This document shows positions 40,414 through 49,191 of a stretch of DNA of 64,000 nt, one piece after another. Every line of letters begins with the position of its first letter. Within the stretch, counting starts at the first letter, position 1. Origin of the DNA: Noviluteimonas lactosilytica (GTDB taxonomy: Bacteria; Pseudomonadota; Gammaproteobacteria; Xanthomonadales; Xanthomonadaceae); the NCBI RefSeq assembly GCF_020866925.1, contig NZ_JAJGAK010000001.1:496001-560000 (forward strand). Direction: 5' to 3'. The notes under the pieces are model-generated. The model searched no databases. It had not been told where the DNA came from and saw nothing but the letters and a program-made list of their open reading frames with translations. The position numbers and the translations under genes are program-made.

Positions 40414-40518
40414 CGTACCAAAACCTAAGCAGGTTGGGTTTACGCCGAAGGTTATGGGCGCAGAGGCGACGTTTACCGGTGGCTCTGCAAATCGAGAGCG
40501 TTCGGGTCGGCCATGAAC

Positions 40519-40545
40519 GAAAAAGCCGCGCATCTCTGCGCGGCC
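40519..40545 (-). terminator. Terminator of htpX
   Basis: An 8-bp stem gccgcgca/tgcgcggc with a TCTC loop and five U on the minus strand, 46 bases after the htpX stop codon. The bases just beyond (ccatgaacgaaaaa on the plus strand) are identical to those flanking the arg attenuator terminator. Confidence 0.75.
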
Positions 40546-40549
40546 TTTT

Positions 40550-40590
40550 GCTTCTGCCAATCACGAATCACGAACCACCAATCACGGCCC
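40550..40590. repeat. Short imperfect direct repeats
   Basis: Tandem aatcacgaa/accaccaatcacg units (caatcacgaatcacgaaccaccaatcacgg region) between the htpX stop and its terminator. This looks like a dispersed short repeat but only one copy is in the window. Confidence 0.4.
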
Positions 40591-41496
40591 TCAGGCAACG
40601 ACGCCCTGTCGCACCGCGCCCTGGTCCGGCTGCCAGTTACGCAGCGCCTGGATGCGTTCTTCCAGCGGCGGGTGGCTGAGGAACAGGCGGCGGAAGCCGT
40701 GGCCGACGGCGCCGCTGATGCCGAACGCGGCGACCTGCTTGGGCAGCGTGTTCTCGCCGTAGGTCAGCGACAGGCGCTGCAGGGCGGCGACCATCTTGTC
40801 GCGGCCGGCGAGCGTGGCGCCGCCCGCGTCGGCGCGGAATTCGCGGTGACGAGAGAACCACATCGCGATCATGCTCGCGAACAGGCCGAACACCATATCG
40901 AGCACGAACACGATCACGAAGTAACCGATGCCGACGCCGTCGCCTTCGCGGTTGCCGCTGAGCCAGGCGTCGATGACGCGGCCGAGCACGCGCGAGAGCA
41001 CGATCACGAAAGTGTTCAGCACGCCCTGCAGCAGCGCCATCGTCACCATGTCGCCGTTGGCGACGTGGCTGACTTCGTGCCCGAGCACGGCTTCGGCTTC
41101 GTCGCGGTCCATCGCGCGCAGCAGGCCGGTCGACACGGCGACCAGCGCCTTGTTGCGGTTGGCGCCGGTGGCGAACGCATTGATTTCCGGCGCGTCGTAG
41201 ATGGCGACCTCCGGCATGCCGATGCCGGCGGCCTGCGCCTGGCGGCGGACCGTGTCGTACAACCAGCGCTCGGTGTCGTTGCGCGGCGTGTCGATGACGT
41301 GCGCACGCGTCGCGCGCTTGGCCATCCACTTGGAGATCAGCAGCGAGATGATCGAACCGCCGAAGCCGAAGACCGCGGCCATCACGAGCAGGCCCGCCAT
41401 CGACTGCGGATTGATGCCGAACACCGCCATCACGACGCTCAGCAGGCCGAGCACGGCGAGGTTGGTGGCGAGGAACAACACGATGCGCTTGAACAT
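40591..41496 (-). CDS. htpX: Membrane protease HtpX
   Basis: HtpX (301 aa) is an M48 zinc protease of the inner membrane that degrades misfolded membrane proteins. The active site is [12 protein letters not shown] and the third ligand is in [12 protein letters not shown]. Two N-terminal and two central hydrophobic helices are visible. The start [16 protein letters not shown] is typical; the extra 20 codons upstream are not hydrophobic and are not conserved. Confidence 0.94.
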   Translation of the reverse strand: MFKRIVLFLATNLAVLGLLSVVMAVFGINPQSMAGLLVMAAVFGFGGSIISLLISKWMAKRATRAHVIDTPRNDTERWLYDTVRRQAQAAGIGMPEVAIYDAPEINAFATGANRNKALVAVSTGLLRAMDRDEAEAVLGHEVSHVANGDMVTMALLQGVLNTFVIVLSRVLGRVIDAWLSGNREGDGVGIGYFVIVFVLDMVFGLFASMIAMWFSRHREFRADAGGATLAGRDKMVAALQRLSLTYGENTLPKQVAAFGISGAVGHGFRRLFLSHPPLEERIQALRNWQPDQGAVRQGVVA

Positions 41497-41574
41497 GTTC
41501 GTCACATCCCTATTGGCCGCAGACAGAGCGGCACATGCGTGAAGTGTGGCGAGCATCGGGTAAATTCAAGCGGA

Positions 41575-42507
41575 ATGCCAACAAGAAGCGCCCCGGAACC
41601 CACGTCAGCGCCGCCGCAACGCGGGCGGGGACGCTTCGCGCCCTCGCCGACCGGGCCGCTGCACTTCGGCTCGCTGCTGGCCGCGTTCGGCAGCTGGTTG
41701 CTGGCACGGCACGCGGGTGCGGAATGGTGGGTGCGCGTCGAGGATCTCGATCCGCCGCGCGAGCAATCGGGCGCGATCGACCGGCAATTGCGCACGCTCG
41801 AAGCCTTCGGCCTCGTCTCCGACGGTCCGATCCTGCGGCAGAGTTCGCGCGATGCGGCCTACCGCACGGCGCTCGACCGGCTGCTGGCGGAGGGGGCTGC
41901 GTTCGAATGCTGGTGCAGCCGCGCGGACCTGCTCGCCACCGGCAGCGTGCACCACGCCTGCCTGAGCGGGCCGACGGAAGGTCGCACGCCCGCGATCCGG
42001 TTGCGCATCCCGCGTGGCGCGATCATCGGGTTCGACGACGCGATCCAGGGCCGCATCGTGCAGGACGTCGGCACCGAAGTCGGCGACGTCGTCCTGCGCC
42101 GCGCCGACGGCTACTGGGCCTATCAACTCGCGGTCGTCGTCGACGACGCGGCGCAGGGCATCACGCAAGTCGTGCGCGGCGCCGACCTGCTCGACTCGAC
42201 GCCACGCCAGGTCTTCCTGCAGCGCGCGCTCGGCCTGCCCACGCCGGACTACGCGCACCTGCCCCTGGTCGTCGACCACGAAGGCCGAAAGCTCTCGAAA
42301 TCCCTGTCGGCGTTGCCCATCGACGATGCCGACCCGCTCCCCGCGTTGCGTGCCGCATGGCGCGCGATGGGACAGGATCCCGCCGCGCTCGCGCAGGTGG
42401 CCGACGTGCCCTCCGCGCTCGACGCAGCGCGCGCCGCCTTCGTGCCCGACTGGATACCCTCGGGGTCCGTTGCATTGCACAACACGGGTGTCGCAATCGC
42501 GCCATAG
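41575..42507 (+). CDS. gluQ: Glutamyl-Q tRNA(Asp) synthetase
   Basis: GluQ-RS (310 aa) is a truncated class I GluRS that puts glutamate on queuosine-34 of tRNA-Asp. The HIGH motif is GRFAPSPTGPLHFGSL and the KMSKS equivalent is GRKLSKS; zinc residues lie in ECWCSRADL and HHACLSG. There is no anticodon-binding domain. The ATG gives a 15-residue Pro-rich lead before the core. A PhaR-like operator for the next gene lies inside its 3' end. Confidence 0.92.
   Translation: MPTRSAPEPTSAPPQRGRGRFAPSPTGPLHFGSLLAAFGSWLLARHAGAEWWVRVEDLDPPREQSGAIDRQLRTLEAFGLVSDGPILRQSSRDAAYRTALDRLLAEGAAFECWCSRADLLATGSVHHACLSGPTEGRTPAIRLRIPRGAIIGFDDAIQGRIVQDVGTEVGDVVLRRADGYWAYQLAVVVDDAAQGITQVVRGADLLDSTPRQVFLQRALGLPTPDYAHLPLVVDHEGRKLSKSLSALPIDDADPLPALRAAWRAMGQDPAALAQVADVPSALDAARAAFVPDWIPSGSVALHNTGVAIAP
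42470..42479. promoter_or_regulatory. TTGCANTGCA motif before phbB1
   Basis: TTGCATTGCA lies inside the 3' end of gluQ, 61 bases before the phbB ATG. The same ten-base motif is present before phaR and before the second reductase gene, which points to one regulator, presumably PhaR. Confidence 0.55.
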
Positions 42508-42540
42508 ACTGGGGCTCGTCCTTTTCGATCGGAGCACGGC

Positions 42541-43281
42541 ATGACTTCGAGGGTGGCCCTGGTGACGGGTGGCACGGGCGGCATCGGCACGGCGATCTGC
42601 CGCAGGCTGGCGCTGTCCGGGCATCGCGTGGCGACGAACTACCGCAACGAGGAAAAGGCGCGCGCCTGGCAGGCGCAGTTGAAGGCCGAAGGCATCGACG
42701 TCGCGATCGCGCCGGGCGATGTGTCGACGGCCGAGGACGCCGAATCGATGGTGCGCGCGGTCGAAGCGCTGGTCGGCCCCGTCGACATCCTCGTCAACAA
42801 CGCGGGCATCACCCGCGACACCACCTTCCACAAGATGACGTCGCAGCAGTGGAACGAAGTCATCTGCACCAACCTCAACTCCTGTTTCAACGTCACCCGC
42901 CCCGTGATCGAAGGCATGCGCGCCCGCAAGTGGGGCCGCATCATCCAGATCAGCTCGATCAACGGACAGAAGGGCCAGTACGGCCAGGCCAACTACGCCG
43001 CCGCGAAGGCGGGCATGCACGGCTTCACGATCTCGCTGGCGCAGGAGAACGCGAAGTTCGGCATCACCGTCAACACGGTTTCGCCCGGTTACATCGGCAC
43101 CGACATGGTCATGGCGGTGCCGGAGGACGTGCGCAACAAGATCGTGGCGCAGATTCCGACGGGGCGGCTCGGCGATCCGGACGAGATCGCCTACGCGGTG
43201 TCGTTCTTCATTCCCGACGAGGCCGGGTGGATCACCGGGGCCAACCTGTCCGCCAATGGTGGGCAGTACATGGGTTGGTGA
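42541..43281 (+). CDS. phbB: Acetoacetyl-CoA reductase
   Basis: A 246-residue short-chain dehydrogenase that reduces acetoacetyl-CoA to (R)-3-hydroxybutyryl-CoA for polyhydroxybutyrate. NADPH motif VTGGTGGIGTAICRRL, active site SSINGQKGQYGQANYAAAKAG (Ser-Tyr-Lys), and VSPGYIGTDMVMAVPEDV are typical. A paralogue lies 0.8 kb downstream. No phaC or phaA is seen in the window. Confidence 0.93.
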   Translation: MTSRVALVTGGTGGIGTAICRRLALSGHRVATNYRNEEKARAWQAQLKAEGIDVAIAPGDVSTAEDAESMVRAVEALVGPVDILVNNAGITRDTTFHKMTSQQWNEVICTNLNSCFNVTRPVIEGMRARKWGRIIQISSINGQKGQYGQANYAAAKAGMHGFTISLAQENAKFGITVNTVSPGYIGTDMVMAVPEDVRNKIVAQIPTGRLGDPDEIAYAVSFFIPDEAGWITGANLSANGGQYMGW

Positions 43282-43294
43282 ACGCGACTCACGG

Positions 43295-43321
43295 GGTTGG
43301 AGGGGCAACGCCCCTTCAACC
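43295..43321. other. Hairpin between phbB and phaR
   Basis: A 12-bp stem ggttggaggggc/gccccttcaacc with one G-T pair and a 3-base loop, 13 bases after the stop codon. No T run follows, so it may stabilise the mRNA 3' end or terminate weakly. Confidence 0.5.
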
Positions 43322-43379
43322 GGTGTCGCGCAGCTGACTCTTCGCCAAACCCGCCGTTCACGATGATGACCTGAGGGTC

Positions 43380-43414
43380 TTGACAGCCCTGTTGCAAACC
43401 GGTGTTGCAGTGCG
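43380..43414 (+). promoter_or_regulatory. phaR promoter and operator-like site
   Basis: TTGACA (43380-43385) is a perfect -35; the position of the -10 is poor (TGTTGC). TTGCAGTGCG at 43405-43414 differs by one base from the TTGCANTGCA motif of the two reductase genes, and TTGCAAA at 43392 looks like a further half-site. It lies 38 bases before the ATG, so autorepression by PhaR is plausible. Confidence 0.5.
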
Positions 43415-43452
43415 CCATGCTCGGCCTCGCGCTCTTCGGGGGTCGACCGCAA

Positions 43453-43950
43453 ATGCCAGTCCGCGTCATCAAGAAGTATCCGAACCGTCGTCTCTACGAC
43501 ACGCGCATCTCGAGCTACATCACCATCGAGGATGTGCGCCAGCTCATCGTCGAAGGCGAAGAGTTCGAAGTGCGCGACGCCAAGAGCGGCGAAGACCTCA
43601 CCCGCTGCGTGTTGCTGCAGATCATCGCCGAGCACGAACAGGACGGTGAGCCGATGCTGTCCACGCAGTTGCTCAGCCAGATCATCCGTTTCTACGGGGA
43701 TTCGCTGCAGGGCTTCATGGGCAACTACCTCGAGCGCTCGATGCAGATGTTCCTCGAGCAGCAACAGCAATTCCGCCAGCAGATGAGCGGGCTGATCGGC
43801 CAGGCGCCCTGGACGATGCTCAACCAGCTGACCGAAAAGAACCTCGAGATGTGGAAGGACTACCAGCAGGGACTGGTCGGCGGCATGGGCCGCCCCGCGG
43901 CTTCGCCGCGTCCGCCGTCGAAGGAAGAGAAAGACAAATCGCGCGCGTAA
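43453..43950 (+). CDS. phaR: Polyhydroxyalkanoate synthesis regulator PhaR
   Basis: PhaR (165 aa) represses phasin and PHA genes and binds PHB granules. The N-terminal DNA-binding segment is VIKKYPNRRLYDTRISSYITIEDVRQLI and the central PHB-binding region is LLSQIIRFYGDSLQGFMGNYLERSM. The C-terminus is a Gln-rich coil (QQQQFRQQM). The ATG at 43453 gives the canonical start (MPVRVIKKYPNRR); the 17 residues upstream are not conserved. Confidence 0.92.
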   Translation: MPVRVIKKYPNRRLYDTRISSYITIEDVRQLIVEGEEFEVRDAKSGEDLTRCVLLQIIAEHEQDGEPMLSTQLLSQIIRFYGDSLQGFMGNYLERSMQMFLEQQQQFRQQMSGLIGQAPWTMLNQLTEKNLEMWKDYQQGLVGGMGRPAASPRPPSKEEKDKSRA

Positions 43951-44010
43951 GGCGCGCGTCACGCGGGGTGCGTTGACGCACCCCTGCCGGGCTGGCACGC
44001 TGCCGGCCTG

Positions 44011-44020
44011 TTGCACTGCA
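44011..44020. promoter_or_regulatory. TTGCACTGCA motif before phbB2
   Basis: Exact TTGCACTGCA 18 bases before the second reductase ATG, where a bound repressor would block initiation. It matches the site types reported for PhaR in other bacteria in being TGC-rich and near-palindromic. Confidence 0.55.
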
Positions 44021-44037
44021 CCATCCACGGGAATCCC

Positions 44038-44778
44038 ATGAACAAGCGCGTGGCCGTCGTGACCGGCGGCATCGGCGGTCTCGGCACCGAGATCTGCAAG
44101 ACCCTCGCCCGTGCCGGGCGCACCGTCGTCGCCGCCGACCTCGGCGCGCGCGAAGACCGCATCGCGCAGTTCCGCGAAGACGTCGCGGGGCTCGACGTGC
44201 ATTTCGAAGCCGGCAACGTCGGCGACTTCGATGCCTGCGCCGCCCTCGTGCGCAAGGTCGAATCGCAACTCGGCCCGATCGACATCCTCGTCAACGCCGC
44301 CGGCATCACCCGCGACACCACGCTGCGCAAGATGGAGCGCACCGACTGGGACGCGGTGATGAACATCAACCTCGACGGCGTGTTCAACATGTGCCGCCAC
44401 GTCATCGACGGCATGACGACGCGCGGCTTCGGCCGCGTGGTCAACATCAGTTCGGTGAACGGCCAGACCGGCCAGTTCGGCCAGACCAACTACTCCGCCG
44501 CGAAGGCCGGCATGCACGGCTTCACGATGGCGCTGGCGCGCGAAGTCGCGCGCAAGGGCGTCACCGTCAACAGCGTGTCGCCGGGCTACTGCGAAACGGC
44601 GATGGTGATGGCGGTACCGGAGGACGTGCGCGAGAAGATCGTCGCGAGCGTGCCGGTCGGCCGACTCGGCAAGCCGAGCGAAATCGCGCGGACCGTCGAG
44701 TTCCTGACGAATGACGAAGCCGGATTCATCACGGGGGCGAATATCCCGGTGAATGGCGGGCTGTTCATGAGCTTCTGA
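44038..44778 (+). CDS. phbB: Acetoacetyl-CoA reductase, second copy
   Basis: A 246-residue short-chain dehydrogenase closely similar to the upstream one (VTGGIGGLGTEICKTLARAG, NISSVNGQTGQFGQTNYSAAKAG, SPGYCETAMVMAVPEDV). It has the same length and similar ends but differs in the nucleotide-binding region (VAADLGAREDRI), so cofactor preference may differ. It is downstream of phaR on the same strand. The ATG at 44038 (MNKRVAVVTGG) is used; nine residues upstream are not conserved. Confidence 0.92.
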   Translation: MNKRVAVVTGGIGGLGTEICKTLARAGRTVVAADLGAREDRIAQFREDVAGLDVHFEAGNVGDFDACAALVRKVESQLGPIDILVNAAGITRDTTLRKMERTDWDAVMNINLDGVFNMCRHVIDGMTTRGFGRVVNISSVNGQTGQFGQTNYSAAKAGMHGFTMALAREVARKGVTVNSVSPGYCETAMVMAVPEDVREKIVASVPVGRLGKPSEIARTVEFLTNDEAGFITGANIPVNGGLFMSF

Positions 44779-44781
44779 CGA

Positions 44782-44908
44782 AAAGGAAAAGGGAAACGGG
44801 AAACGAAGAGCGGGAAACGGGAAGGTAGTCTCTGCTTCGGCTGAAGGTCCCGTCGGCCGAAGCGAACGTTTCTTTCCCGTTTCCCGCTTTTCGTTTCCCG
44901 CTCTTCGT
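44782..44908. repeat. GGGAAAC inverted-repeat element, copy 2
   Basis: Left arm (gggaaacgggaaacgaagagc, about 44794-44820) and right arm (tcccgtttcccgcttttcgtttcccgctcttcg, about 44876-44908) pair as a long hairpin, like the element at 27050. The core differs. It separates the convergent phbB2 and M48 peptidase genes and ends at the peptidase stop codon. Confidence 0.75.
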
Positions 44909-45804
44909 TACTGCGCCGTCTCGCAGAACTTCTTCCGATACTCCATCGCCTTCGGCATCAACGCCTGCAGGTTCTGGATGCGCGTGCCCGGGTTCGGGTG
45001 CGTGGAGGAGAATTCCGGCGGCGCTTCGCCGCCGCTGGCCTGGCCCATGCGCTCCCACAACGGGATCGCTTCCTTCGGGTTGAAGCACGCCGCGGCCGCG
45101 AGCATCAGGCCCATCTCGTCGGCCTGCGTTTCCTGCTTGCGCGCGTAAGGCAGCGCACGGCCGTAGCCGTACACGGCCATCACCGCCTGCATCTGCGACT
45201 GGTCCATGCCGCTCATCGCGCCGGCCATCTGGCCCATTTGCGCGAGTTTCTGTTCCGACATGCGCTGCGCGCCGTGGCGCAGCAACGCGTGCGTGATCTC
45301 GTGGCCCATCACCACCGCCATCGCGTCCTGGTTCTGCGCGACGGGCAGCAGGCCGGTGTACACCGCCATCTTTCCGCCGGGGAGGCAGAACGCGTTGACC
45401 TGCTCGGATTCGAGCAGGTTCACGTCCCAGTCGAAGGTCTTCTCGATGTGCGGCGCCGTCAGCCCGTGTTCGGCGGCGAGCGAGTCGGACACCGGGCCGA
45501 TCTTCGCGATCAGGCGCGATGCGATGTCGCGCACGGCTTTCGCATTCGGATCGTTCGGCGAGACGGGGCGTTCGGTCTGCAGCAGTTCGTCCCACGCCTG
45601 CAGGCCGAGTTGTTTCTCGTCCTCGGGCGAAATGTTCTTGTCGATCAGCACGGTTTCGCCGGTCAGCGCATCGGTGCTGCGATTCGATATCCAGTAGTAC
45701 CCCGCGTAACCCGCGAACAACAGCAACACCCACCAGCGGATGCCGCCGAATCCCATGCCGCGCCGACGCGGCTGTCCCTGGTTGCCATACGGATCGGTCG
45801 CCAT
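44908..45804 (-). CDS. M48-family metallopeptidase
   Basis: A 298-residue membrane-anchored peptidase. The N-terminal helix is RWWVLLLFAGYAGYYW, and the zinc motif is VMGHEITHALLRHGAQR with ETQADEMGL as the third-ligand region. Proteins of this type resemble BepA/LoiP and act in the periplasm on outer-membrane assembly. The ATG at 45804 follows an aaggag Shine-Dalgarno; the 47 codons before it are a shadow frame. Confidence 0.88.
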   Translation of the reverse strand: MATDPYGNQGQPRRRGMGFGGIRWWVLLLFAGYAGYYWISNRSTDALTGETVLIDKNISPEDEKQLGLQAWDELLQTERPVSPNDPNAKAVRDIASRLIAKIGPVSDSLAAEHGLTAPHIEKTFDWDVNLLESEQVNAFCLPGGKMAVYTGLLPVAQNQDAMAVVMGHEITHALLRHGAQRMSEQKLAQMGQMAGAMSGMDQSQMQAVMAVYGYGRALPYARKQETQADEMGLMLAAAACFNPKEAIPLWERMGQASGGEAPPEFSSTHPNPGTRIQNLQALMPKAMEYRKKFCETAQ

Positions 45805-45832
45805 TCCCAAGCTCCTTGCAGTCGGGGGCGGA

Positions 45833-47719
45833 TCAGAGCTCGCGCACGAGGCGGAACCCGAGCCGCGCGTTGGTCGTGTCGCCATCCGTCGACAATCGCC
45901 AGGCCGAGCGCACCTGCGCCGGTGCGCTCGCCCACGATCCGCCACGGATCACGCGCTGGCGGCAGCCCGGGTTGACCCACGGCTGGCCGTCGGCGGGGGC
46001 GCGTCGATAGCCTTCGTGCCAGCAGTCGGCGACCCACTCGCTGACGTTGCCGCTCAGGTCGTGAAGGCCGAATGCATTGGACGGGAAGCGGCCGGCCGGC
46101 GACGGACCCCAGAAGCCGTCCCCGTAACCCTCGAACGCGTTGCGCCACCGGCGTCCCGTCGGCGAGCGATCGTGCCCGCCGGTGAGGTTGCCGGCGAAGG
46201 ACGGCGGAACGCGAGAGGCCCACGCGAGGCTCCCCTCGCTGCCCGCGCGCTCGGCGTATTCGAATTGCGCTTCGCTCGGCAGGCCGTAACGCTCGCCGGT
46301 CTGCTGCGACAGCCACTGCGCATACGCTTCGGCATCGCGCGCGCTGACGTGCAGCACCGGCATGTCGTCGCGCGCGGGCTTGCCTTCGAAGTCGTGGCGC
46401 CAATCCACGCCGCTGCGACGCACGAGGTTGCCGGTGCGCTCGGCGTACACGATCGAATGCCCGCGCCGCACCGCGCGGCTGCGATAGCCGGTGGCCTGCA
46501 CGAAGCGGCGGAATTCGCCGACGGTGGTTTCGGTGCGCGACATCGCGAAGCCGCGATCGAAGCGCACGTAGTGCAGCGGGCGTTCGGACGGCGACGCGCC
46601 CTCTTCACCATCGCGCGCGCCCATGCGGAAGCCACCGTGCGGCACCACCACCATCGGCGGCCCGCGCGTGCCCGCGCGCAACGCATCGGTGAACACCTGC
46701 CCGGCGCGGAACAGGCCGTAGTGCGCGACCTGGTCGATGCGCGCGCGCAGTTCCGCCGCGGCCGGGTCGCCGGGCGCGGCAATGCGCAGCATGTCCGACA
46801 GCGTGCGGCGCGCCTGCGGCAGGCCGTTCTCGCGCAGCGACGCGGCCATGCCCTGGTCGAGCAGTTCGCGCACGCGCGCGCGGCGTTGCATCGCGATGCG
46901 CTGGCGGGCGTCTTCGACCGTCTCCATGCCGGGGCGCACGCTCGCGGCGGACTGCAGCCAGCGTTCGGCGCTTGCGAAGTCGTTCTTCGATGCGGCCTCT
47001 TCCGCGCGGCGGATCAGCGCGCTTTCGACCGCGGCGATGCCTTGCGCCGCGCGTGCGTCGCCGGGGCGGCGTTCCATCGCTTCGCGGAAGTATTGCAACG
47101 CGCCGCGTTCGCCGGGCGCGTCGCCGAGACGTCCGGATTGCAGCTCGCGTTCGCCGCGATGATCCAGCTGCATCGACTGATCCGCGCGATCGATGCGCGT
47201 CAGGTACGCGCGCATCGCCGGGTCTTCGTGCGCCGCGGTGCGGCCGACTTCGCCGACCTGGTGCGCGCGCACCAGGCCTTCGGGATCGCTGTCCATGCGC
47301 GCGAGCGCGGCGTCGCCTTCGGCGATGAGCGCGGCGTTCGCGCGTTCGCGCAGTGCGGCGACGCGCGGATCGTCCGGCATGCGCGCATGCAGTTCGAGCA
47401 GCAACGGGATCGCATCGCGCGGACCGCCGAACAGGCGCAGCTCGCGCAGCGCGGTCTCGGCTTCGGCGATGACTTTCGGTTCGTCGCCTTCGGCGATGAA
47501 GACCTGCGGCGGCTGCCACGCGGGCACCACCACGGCGCCTTCGCCGCTGATGGTGACCAGCGGATTGCGCGCAGCACCGTCGGGCCCCGTGTCGGGCGCG
47601 CCGCGCTTGCCGTCGCAGGCCGACAGCGCGCAGGCCGCCGCCAGGACCGTGCCCGCAAACAGCGGCATCGCGAGTGACAGGAGCCGGGAGGCAGGGGCCG
47701 TCGTACGGGAAGCCGTCAT
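45833..47719 (-). CDS. SUMF1-domain lipoprotein without the catalytic cysteines
   Basis: A 628-residue protein. An N-terminal signal region ends ALSACDG (lipobox-like); residues about 70-340 are helical repeats of TPR-like character ([21 protein letters not shown]). Residues about 350-628 are a formylglycine-generating-enzyme (SUMF1) fold: MVVVPHGGFRMGA, RTETTVGEFRRF, YGLPSEAQFEYAERAG, HDLSGNVSEWVADC and RVIRGGSW. The pair of Cys needed for sulfatase activation is not visible after RGGSW, so it is likely a ligand-binding relative. Confidence 0.83.
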   Translation of the reverse strand: MTASRTTAPASRLLSLAMPLFAGTVLAAACALSACDGKRGAPDTGPDGAARNPLVTISGEGAVVVPAWQPPQVFIAEGDEPKVIAEAETALRELRLFGGPRDAIPLLLELHARMPDDPRVAALRERANAALIAEGDAALARMDSDPEGLVRAHQVGEVGRTAAHEDPAMRAYLTRIDRADQSMQLDHRGERELQSGRLGDAPGERGALQYFREAMERRPGDARAAQGIAAVESALIRRAEEAASKNDFASAERWLQSAASVRPGMETVEDARQRIAMQRRARVRELLDQGMAASLRENGLPQARRTLSDMLRIAAPGDPAAAELRARIDQVAHYGLFRAGQVFTDALRAGTRGPPMVVVPHGGFRMGARDGEEGASPSERPLHYVRFDRGFAMSRTETTVGEFRRFVQATGYRSRAVRRGHSIVYAERTGNLVRRSGVDWRHDFEGKPARDDMPVLHVSARDAEAYAQWLSQQTGERYGLPSEAQFEYAERAGSEGSLAWASRVPPSFAGNLTGGHDRSPTGRRWRNAFEGYGDGFWGPSPAGRFPSNAFGLHDLSGNVSEWVADCWHEGYRRAPADGQPWVNPGCRQRVIRGGSWASAPAQVRSAWRLSTDGDTTNARLGFRLVREL

Positions 47720-47785
47720 GAAGGTCCGTGGGGGTGCGCCGCGACGATGATAGTCTGGCGGTCATTCCTTTTCACAAGCCTGTCC

Positions 47786-48883
47786 GTGCACCACTGGATT
47801 TCCGACCCCGCCGACCTCGCGGCGCGACTGGCACACCGCCCCGCCCGCGTGGGCCTGGACACCGAGTTCATCCGCGAACGCACGTACTGGCCGCAACTGG
47901 CACTCGCGCAGCTCGCCTTCGACGGTCCCGACGGCGCGCCCGTCGTGCTCCTCGCCGACACGCTGGTGCCCGGCATGAATGCCGCGCTCGTTCCGCTGCT
48001 CACCGATCCGGAAGTGCTCAAGGTGATGCACAGCGCTTCGGAGGACGTCGTCGCGTTGAAGCGCGCGTGCGGCGTCGCCCCCGCGCCGCTGTTCGACACG
48101 CAGATCGCCGCGGGCCTCGCGGGCATCGGCGCGGGCATGGGGTACCAGAAGATCGTGCAGGAAATGCTCGGCGTGACGCTCGAGAAAGGCGAGCAGCGCT
48201 CGGACTGGTTGCGACGCCCGTTGTCGGATTCGCAACTGCATTACGCCGCGCAGGATGTCGTGCATCTCGATGCGCTATATCGCGCGTTGTCCGAACAACT
48301 CGACGCACTCGGTCGCCGCGCGTGGCTCGACGAAGACAGTGCGCGCCTGTCGCAGGGCGCGGACGAGAACGGCGATCGCTGGCCGCATCTGTCGTTGCGT
48401 GCCGCGCAGTTCCTCGACACCGACGGCCAGCATCGCCTGCTGCGATTGCTGCGCTGGCGCGACGCCTACGCACGCACCAGCGACCGCCCGCGCAGCTGGA
48501 TCCTCGACAACGAACTGGCGACGCTGCTCGCGCGCAATCCGCCGATCGATCGCGACGGCCTGAAGCGCCAGCTCGATGCGATTCCGAAATCGCCGCGCAG
48601 CCTGGTCGATGCGCTGTGGGCCGCACTGGTCACGCCGCTCCCCGACGAAGCGGAAGCACCGCCGCCGCGCTCCGAGGAGCGCGACAAGGCCGCGCTGCGC
48701 CGCCTGCAGGACACGACCGCGGAGATCGCGCGCGAACTCGGCCTGCCCGACGGCGTCCTCGCCTCGCGGCGTTGGCTCGAAGCGCTGCTGGACGGGCACG
48801 ACTGGCCCGGCGCGTTGTCCGGCTGGCGCCGCCAGCAACTCGAAGCGCGCCTGAAACCGTTGCTGGCCGCCGCCGGCAACTGA
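47786..48883 (+). CDS. rnd: Ribonuclease D
   Basis: RNase D (365 aa) is a DEDD-family 3'-5' exonuclease that trims tRNA. The exonuclease motifs are VGLDTEFIRERTYWP, HSASEDVVAL and LHYAAQDVVHL; an HRDC domain follows (LLRWRDAYARTSDRPRSWIL). The GTG at 47786 (VHHWISDPADL) is preferred because it matches the usual start; an ATG at 47747 would add 13 codons. Confidence 0.92.
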   Translation: MHHWISDPADLAARLAHRPARVGLDTEFIRERTYWPQLALAQLAFDGPDGAPVVLLADTLVPGMNAALVPLLTDPEVLKVMHSASEDVVALKRACGVAPAPLFDTQIAAGLAGIGAGMGYQKIVQEMLGVTLEKGEQRSDWLRRPLSDSQLHYAAQDVVHLDALYRALSEQLDALGRRAWLDEDSARLSQGADENGDRWPHLSLRAAQFLDTDGQHRLLRLLRWRDAYARTSDRPRSWILDNELATLLARNPPIDRDGLKRQLDAIPKSPRSLVDALWAALVTPLPDEAEAPPPRSEERDKAALRRLQDTTAEIARELGLPDGVLASRRWLEALLDGHDWPGALSGWRRQQLEARLKPLLAAAGN

Positions 48884-48973
48884 ACGGGACGCGCCGCGTC
48901 GCGCATCGGCGATGCGGATCCCTTCACCCCGCTTGGCAGCCATCGACGCGCTCCGTATACTGCGCGACTTCGT

Positions 48974-49049
<76 letters not shown>

Positions 49050-49056
49050 CGAATCG

Positions 49057-49083
49057 AAAGGGCCGCGCAAGCGGCCCTTTTTT
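49057..49083 (+). terminator. Terminator after tRNA-Ala
   Basis: Stem aaagggccgc/gcggcccttt with a GCAA loop and six T, seven bases after the tRNA. Confidence 0.85.
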
Positions 49084-49191
49084 GTCCGCTCATCACGCGA
49101 CTGTCACCGCCCCTTTACCAAAGCGGGCGTATTCACATCTCAGTTTGTCGCTTGGCTTTTCCCCCAACGCAGAACAAACGAGGTCGCGACC

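Noticed and set aside
42541-43281. FabG of fatty acid synthesis
   Set aside because: The AVPEDVRNKI-type tail, phaR next door and the shared operator motif fit PhbB better, although FabG-like activity cannot be fully excluded.
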